From Macrocystis pyrifera (lineage: Eukaryota > Sar > Phaeophyceae > Laminariales > Laminariaceae), in contig JASSKH010000002.1 of the NCBI GenBank assembly GCA_031763025.1, positions 1,480,929 through 1,544,928 of the forward strand: a stretch of DNA of 64,000 bases. Direction: 5' to 3'. Made by a program: the position numbers and the translations under genes. The notes beneath the pieces were generated by a model. It was not told where the DNA came from. It made no database searches and saw only the letters and a program-made list of their open reading frames with translations. Below, piece by piece: positions 58,955 to 64,000 of this stretch (position 1 is the stretch's first letter; each line of letters opens with the position of its first letter).

Positions 58955-59175
58955 AATAGAATGTGTATGTCTTGCCCGTCGTATCCATCAGTGCGACGAC
59001 ACGGCTTTGCGTTGTCTACTCTGCTCACCGCATAACCGTGCAGTATCTCTGTGGCGTAGTTTTTGTGCCCACATGTACTGCATCTCTCTCTAGGATCGAA
59101 GAATCGGCACGGACACCGGTTGCGCTGTATGTCGACGGGTAGAAAGAACGGTTTAATGTGAACAACACACACACA
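58955..59175 (+). repeat. R5 dispersed repeat
   Basis: Best-preserved second copy, ending in AACGGTTTAATGTGAACAAC and a CA run. Confidence 0.75.
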
Positions 59176-59313
59176 GATGATCTACAGCAGCAGCTCATGC
59201 AGACGGATGGGACCCGCCAGAACCTGGGTTGGATGATCTGTGTCGTACAGATCCTGCACAGCCTCTCAAAAAGACAGCTCAGGAACTGCAGTAGTAGCTG
59301 ATCGATGACAGGG

Positions 59314-59405
59314 GGCCATAGCAATCAGGACCTACCAGCTCACATAAAAAACCTATATTTCCCACTATTTTCACCGAGCATCATTGGTCCTGTTTACTGC
59401 AGTAC
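59314..59405. mobile_element. R1 MITE, old copy
   Basis: Arms and core recognisable (GGGGGCCATAGCAATCAGG, TGGTCCTGTTTACTG) but tips lost. Confidence 0.65.
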
Positions 59406-59476
59406 GTTCCGCCTGTATCATCGGCAGGTGAGGAACTAGATGATCGAGGCCATGATCTGGCAATGCTGTTACATGC

Positions 59477-59650
59477 CTGTCTGCTGAAGGGCCACATGTA
59501 GGGGTCGGTCAGGTCCAGCGAAGGAGGCAGAAACGACGCCCTCGGGGTGTAGTTGCAGAGGAGCTCGAACGCCTCCACGAGGACCAACGCTCCCGCCCCT
59601 TGCTCGAAGACCCCCGCTCCCTCGACCCGGCGCGCAGACTCCGTCAGCAC
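59477..59650 (-). CDS. MBTPS1: S1P exon, FEQG to DPYMWP
   Basis: This exon follows the serine exon in phase 0 (acceptor ATCAG|GTGCTGACG). It encodes SARRVEGAGVFEQGAG, then SLDLTDPYMWPFSRQ, matching the S1P stretch just after the protease domain. It is 174 bp, or 58 codons. The only donor that fits the family alignment is CAG|GCATGT, a GC-AG type intron start. A GT four bases further on would add residues that do not fit. An R1 remnant at 59314-59405 lies just downstream in the intron. Confidence 0.92.
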
Positions 59651-59904
59651 CTGATGTCGAACAAATCATTTCAGGGGTGGAGTGGTGTCTCACTCAGTTG
59701 CTGTTGCCTTATGTAATTTGACCATCGACCACGCATCCCTTTCGAGACGGAGCACCGTTCCAGCCCCCAACAAGACACACATGCGTCCAACAGGTGGGCG
59801 CTCACTGCGCTGTTTCCCTGTACACACAGGAAGGAGGGCGGTGCCTTGTTTTGGGCGCTCCTCGCACACGCGGAGCTCAACGCCTCGCCTAAAACACGGC
59901 TTAA

Positions 59905-60005
59905 GCCTTTTAGTAATGCAGTCCCCATTGGGAGACAAACCAGTCTAATTCCAAGTGGTACGTCCCCAAAACTGACCTAAAGAGACTGCAGTACCACCGA
60001 AAGGT
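59905..60005. mobile_element. R3 MITE
   Basis: CTTTTAGTAATGCAGTCCCC..CGTCCCCAAAACTGACC..GAGACTGCAGTACC. Confidence 0.78.
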
Positions 60006-60029
60006 TAAATTCGTAAGGACCTCGTTCTC

Positions 60030-60290
60030 GCAACCTACCCGACCAACACACTTTCTTTGGGCGATGTATTCTCAAAAACATCACGATATCCCCCAAAAAC
60101 ATCACCAAGTATACTACCGACCAACACACTTTCTTTGGGCGATGTATTCCCAAAAACATCACGATATCCCCCAAAAACATCACCAAGTATACTACCGACC
60201 AACACACTTTCTTTGGGCGATGTATTCCCAAAAACAATACGATATCCCCTAAAAACATCACCAAGCATACTACAGTATCTAGTAAAAAAT
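60030..60290. repeat. Tandem repeat, about 78 bp, three copies
   Basis: CCAACACACTTTCTTTGGGC begins each unit. Copies differ by a few bases, and the third is slightly diverged. Confidence 0.93.
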
Positions 60291-60649
60291 ATCACACAAA
60301 GTAGGTACTATACGAGCCGGTGTACCAAATAGTTGCTCGCTCTCGAGGAGCTCAACCATTGTAACAAGCATTGAGCCCAACCATTGTGACAAGCATTCAG
60401 TCGTGCGACGAGGGGGTGCTCCATCGTTCTACGACGCTCGATATTCCAAGAACGGGGGGAAGGTTGCCGACACCGAACAAGTAGGTTTCGGATAACATGC
60501 AGCCAAGAGAAAACGGGCGCGCTTGTCGAGAGAGAACGAGCGTCCACCGCTGTGGCGAATTCGAGGCCCTCTAGGGGGTATTGTGAACAGCCGTCGTGAT
60601 GGGATGTAGTTATAGCTGGGATGGAGGGAGAGAAAATGACGACTCACGG

Positions 60650-60720
60650 GAACAACAACAACAACAACATCAACAGCAACAACAACCGCAACAACAACAA
60701 CAACAACCCACAACAACTAT
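60650..60720. repeat. (CAA)n microsatellite
   Basis: About 65 bp of CAA/ACA. Nothing else recognised between 60.3 and 61.0 kb. Confidence 0.9.
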
Positions 60721-61037
60721 CTGCGTCACAACAAACCGGACCATCGTTTTCAATCTCGTTCCCTCGTTCGACCCTCTGACCTAAGCGCAGAATCTTCACG
60801 AGGGACTAAAGCCAGGGCAAGCGATGCCGTACGTACCACCCCCCCCCTGCGCGGCATTCAAAGCCGATATCGTTGTAATCATGATCATGATGACACAATA
60901 CTCGCCAAGATGAATTTCGATACTTTCCTCAATCTCACAGCTGACCTTTATTCAACAATCAGTGATATACACCCGCTACCTATATATAGCGTTTTGGAAG
61001 TATCCACGTACGAGTTATATACATATATATATATGCC

Positions 61038-61117
61038 AACCGCGATCGCAAAGTCAAGGGCATGGATTCGAAACCCACCGTGATGTCACGCGCAGGGTTC
61101 GAGCCCTGCCGTCGTTG
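61038..61117 (+). pseudogene. tRNA-Ser (CGA)-like, degenerate
   Basis: The 3' half is good: loop ATTCGAAA with anticodon CGA, a longer variable arm, T arm GCAGG-GTTCGAG-CCCTGC and CGTCGTT. The 5' acceptor strand (AACCGCG) mispairs at two positions and the D arm is irregular. There is no T run at the 3' end. It is a probable tRNA-Ser pseudogene or a tRNA-derived repeat fragment. Confidence 0.5.
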
Positions 61118-61234
61118 AACATCGTTCACCATCGAGACACTCAAGACCACGGAAGCACAGACACACACACAACACGCAGCAACGACGAGAACAATTCACA
61201 TAATACCACAGAACTATTTCTTGCATAAAAAAAT

Positions 61235-61455
61235 TGATAAGCGGAAAGCGCGAAAGCGTGAGTTGGCTACATTCGATGAAAGTCGACGAGCAGTGGGAAT
61301 GCTGAACCTTATGCGCGATAAAAAACAAAGGCACGTACCGGGGGGGGGGGGGGGGGGGGGGGAGAGAGGGAGGACACCTACCTGTGACCACGGCTTGTCC
61401 AGAAGATCGTCGAGGGTAAAACCTCCTACGAGTGGGCTGGAAAGTACAAGTGATG
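61235..61455 (-). repeat. R6 dispersed repeat
   Basis: Minus-strand copy with the same FTLDDLLDKPWSQ frame and donor, and a 22 G/C run within. Confidence 0.72.
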
Positions 61456-61457
61456 AA

Positions 61458-61488
<31 letters not shown>

Positions 61489-61588
61489 GGTACCGGTGCC
61501 CGGTAGGACCGTTCGTATCGCATTTTCATGCAGAAAGTGCTCTCATCATTTCTTATCGGACAGAGTGGTGAACTTCGTACAATAATTA

Positions 61589-61699
61589 TTACGGAGGACC
61601 ATAGTTAATAGGACCTACGACGGTATACATAAAAACCTAGTATATATTTCCCTATTTTTACTGACAAAATTTGGTCCCATTTACTATGGTCCTCCGTAA
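61589..61699. mobile_element. R1 MITE, GGAGGACC subtype
   Basis: Ends TTACGGAGGACCATAGT and its inverse; full length. Confidence 0.88.
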
Positions 61700-62014
61700 T
61701 GTAACACGCACACGCATACCCCTTGCTTGGGGTGGTGTAGAGACTAACCATAGTTGGTAGCTTCAGCGGTGCACAACACAACGGTTGGTGACTCTAGTGT
61801 TACCAGGACCGACCGTCTAGAAGCTGCAGCAGACAGCGCGAGGGCCCCCCGCCCCGAAGCACAAGTCTCGAAGCACTGCTGCCTGCGCCTTGCGCCGTAC
61901 GACTCCATCTGCATCGTAACTCCTGACACCAATTTATCATCATCCTTCAGATCAAGCAGTCGGTGGTCACAATGGTTGTGGCTTTAACCGTCGCTTTCTT
62001 ATCGGAAAAAATTC

Positions 62015-62200
62015 GGGGCGAACCTCGCGGGTGCTGTCGGGTCGGGTCGGGTCGGGTCGGGTTGGGTCGGGTTAGGGTGACCCGACCCGGCCCGTGAGAG
62101 TTTGAGAACCTCCTGATCCGATCCAACCCGACCCGAACGGACTCGCGACATTCGACAAAAAACATTCTGAACCGACCCGCGGGCCGCGTCATGACCCGTA
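62015..62200. repeat. R4 GGGTC fold-back
   Basis: (GGGTC)n then CCCGACCCGGCCCGTGAGAG and CCAACCCGACCCGAACGG. Confidence 0.82.
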
Positions 62201-62502
62201 AAGATTCCTGGAAATTTTTGAACAGATTTATTTCCCAAGAGGGTGGAAAAAAAAAAAAAAAAAAAAAAACGTGTGAGGGACACTACTTGAAATTTGAGTG
62301 GAGTGTCCCCAAAACTGATCTAAAGACGAAATGGGTTAAAAGACTGCAGTCCGAAATGGGTTAAGTTGAATACAAGCGATGGGTTGGGTGGGGTTGTTGT
62401 TGTTGTTGTTGTTTGTGTTGTCGTCATTTACCAGGTAATTATTTACTTTCCGAAATTCCGGGAGGCAAAAAAAAACGAATGACTAATGTCCTTGTCTAAT
62501 CC

Positions 62503-62605
62503 TTCAAGAACTGGAGTCCCGTTTGGGAGACAGACCACTCAAATTCTGAGCGCTTTGTCCCCAACTGTCCTCACAGCGAGAGTGCAGTCCTGAAAGGGCT
62601 AAAGA
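62503..62605. mobile_element. R3 MITE next to the S1P serine exon
   Basis: CCTTCAAGAACTGGAGTCCCG..GAGTGCAGTCCTGAAAGGGC. It lies 30 bp past the exon donor. A further diverged copy is at 62283-62370, and half copies lie at 42284-42320, 49137-49200 and 50852-50900. Confidence 0.75.
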
Positions 62606-62635
62606 GGACGGGCCTATAATATGTACTATGCGTAC

Positions 62636-62753
62636 CTGCTTGATGCTGGCGGGGTTGACGATGTCGCTTCGAACGTTCTCGGGAACGGTGCTGGCCAATA
62701 GGGCTGCGGCACCAGCTACCACGGGGCTTGCCACCGAGGTTCCTGATAGGCCA
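62636..62753 (-). CDS. MBTPS1: S1P exon with catalytic serine
   Basis: The exon reads GLSGTSVASPVVAGAAALL and then NPASIKQ. It holds the subtilase Ser-box GTSVASP (Ser nucleophile), spelled as in S1P rather than the usual GTSMAxP. The donor is CAG|GTACGC, leaving phase 0. The acceptor chosen is GACAG|TGG, and a downstream CAG at CTATCAG is a weaker choice. An in-frame stop further upstream shows that the exon cannot extend much further 5'. The previous exon must lie beyond the window or within the minisatellite-rich last kilobase, where I saw no match. Confidence 0.93.
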
Positions 62754-63009
62754 CTGTCAATACCGCGCGGTATTACGTCCCGAACCAGTCAGTGCGTCAG
62801 AGGTGAAAAAGGTGCGAGATAAAAAAATAAAAAAAAAAAAAACAGAAAAGTACGGGTGGAATAACTGATAACTTGTACAGGTAGCATTTTTTAGGAAGAA
62901 GTAGCAACAGTATAATGAATACGTCCATCTATACTTCGCATGTGCGGATGCGCCGTGGCGCTAACCGCGGGTTTCCAGTTGTAGTGCGCCCACGGCTCCG
63001 TACGTACGT

Positions 63010-64000
63010 ACCTACGTACGTACATCAGCTGATGCTGTTGTTGTGCCTACTGCTGAATGTACTCACCCGCCGCACCTACTGTTGTGCCTACTGCTGAATG
63101 TACTTACCTGCTGCAGCTACTGTTGTTGTGCCTACTGCTGAATGTACTCACCCGCCGCACCTACTGTTGTTGTGCCTACTGCTGATTGTACGTACCTCTC
63201 CTGCACCTACTGTTGTTGTGACTACTGCTGATTGTACGTACCTCTCCTGCACCTGCTGGTTGTGCCTAACTTGCTGAATGTACGTACCTACTGCACCTAC
63301 TGTTGTTGTGCCTACTGCTGAATGTACTCACCCGCCGCACCTACTGTTGTTGTGCCTACTGCTGATTGTACGTACCTCTCCTGCACCTACTGTTGTTGTG
63401 CCTACTGCTGATTGTACGTACCTCTCCTGCACCTGCTGGTTGTGCCTAACTTGCTGAATGTACGTACATCAGCTGATACTGTTGTTGTGCCTACTGCTGA
63501 ATGTACTCACCCGCCGCACCTACTGTTGTGCCTACTGCTGAATGTACGTACCTACTGCACCTACTGTTGTGCCTACTGCTGAATGTACTTACCCGCCGCA
63601 CCTACTGTTGTTGTGCCTACTGCTGAATGTACTCACCCGCCGCACCTACTGTTGTTGTGCCTACTGCTGATTGTACGTACCTCTCCTGCACCTACTGTTG
63701 TTGTGCCTACTGCTGATTGTACGTACCTCTCCTGCACCTACTGTTGTTGTGCCTACTGCTGATTGTACGTACCTCTCCTGCACCTACTGTTGTTGTGCCT
63801 ACTGCTGATTGTACGTACCTCTCCTGCACCTACTGCTGGCTGTGCCTAACTTGCTGAATGTACGTACCTCTCCTGCACCTGAAGGTAACCCACTTGCTGA
63901 CGTGGCTACTGCCGAACGTACGTACCTACTGCACCTACAAGACAACCAACCTACTGGCTGAATGTGCGCATCTACTGCTGTGACAAAATATGCTGGTACA
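63010..64000. repeat. 44 bp minisatellite, about 20 copies
   Basis: Units alternate two forms: CTACTGTTGTTGTGCCTACT with GCTGAATGTACTCACCCGCC, and the same head with GCTGATTGTACGTACCTCTC. It runs into the right edge and decays near 63,900. Confidence 0.95.

Overview
This is nuclear DNA of an intron-rich eukaryote. Short GC-rich exons (60-800 bp) sit in kilobase introns packed with microsatellites, minisatellites, 20-150 bp G or C runs and several families of small non-autonomous elements. There is no bacterial-style gene packing. One 100-N assembly gap lies at 36564-36663. The lineage cannot be fixed from the sequence. An alga-like stramenopile is my guess and is inference only.

Left part (about 0.8-21.9 kb, + strand): exons of one large coiled-coil protein that I do not recognise. 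About a dozen exons with plausible AG/GT borders encode Glu/Arg/Lys-rich helices. One exon (2829-3637) adds a Gly/Ala-rich tail, and the last exon (21195-21869) is His/Arg-rich and ends in a stop. Most splice phases agree from exon to exon. The main exception is 13583-13972. Several exon-like stretches are decayed duplicates.

Right part (31.3-62.8 kb, - strand): the clearest finding is an intron-rich gene for site-1 protease (MBTPS1/S1P, a subtilase of the Golgi membrane that activates membrane-bound transcription factors). I could place nine exons. They run from the catalytic-serine exon (62636-62753) to a late lumenal exon (31259-31451), and their splice phases agree at every junction that can be tested. 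The Asp and His exons lie beyond the right edge. One exon of about 45 residues is missing exactly where the N gap falls. The C-terminal membrane segment was not found. The largest intron (37121-50238, 13.1 kb) holds a tRNA-Gln gene and several exon-like + strand open stretches that may be a nested antisense gene.

The rest is repeats. R1 is a 105 bp palindromic MITE with TA target duplications, with about 30 copies. R2 is a 500-600 bp element whose end always abuts a poly-G/C run. R2b is a 170 bp companion of R2. R3 is a roughly 95 bp CAGTCCCG-ended MITE. R4 is a GGGTC fold-back. R5 and R6 are 240 bp dispersed repeats, and R6 carries an exon-like reading frame with a splice donor. R7 stands for GATC/CTACAG minisatellites. 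Insertions of R1 into R1, R2 and R3 give a relative age order. I saw no retroviral, LTR-element, Polinton or other capsid-bearing element.
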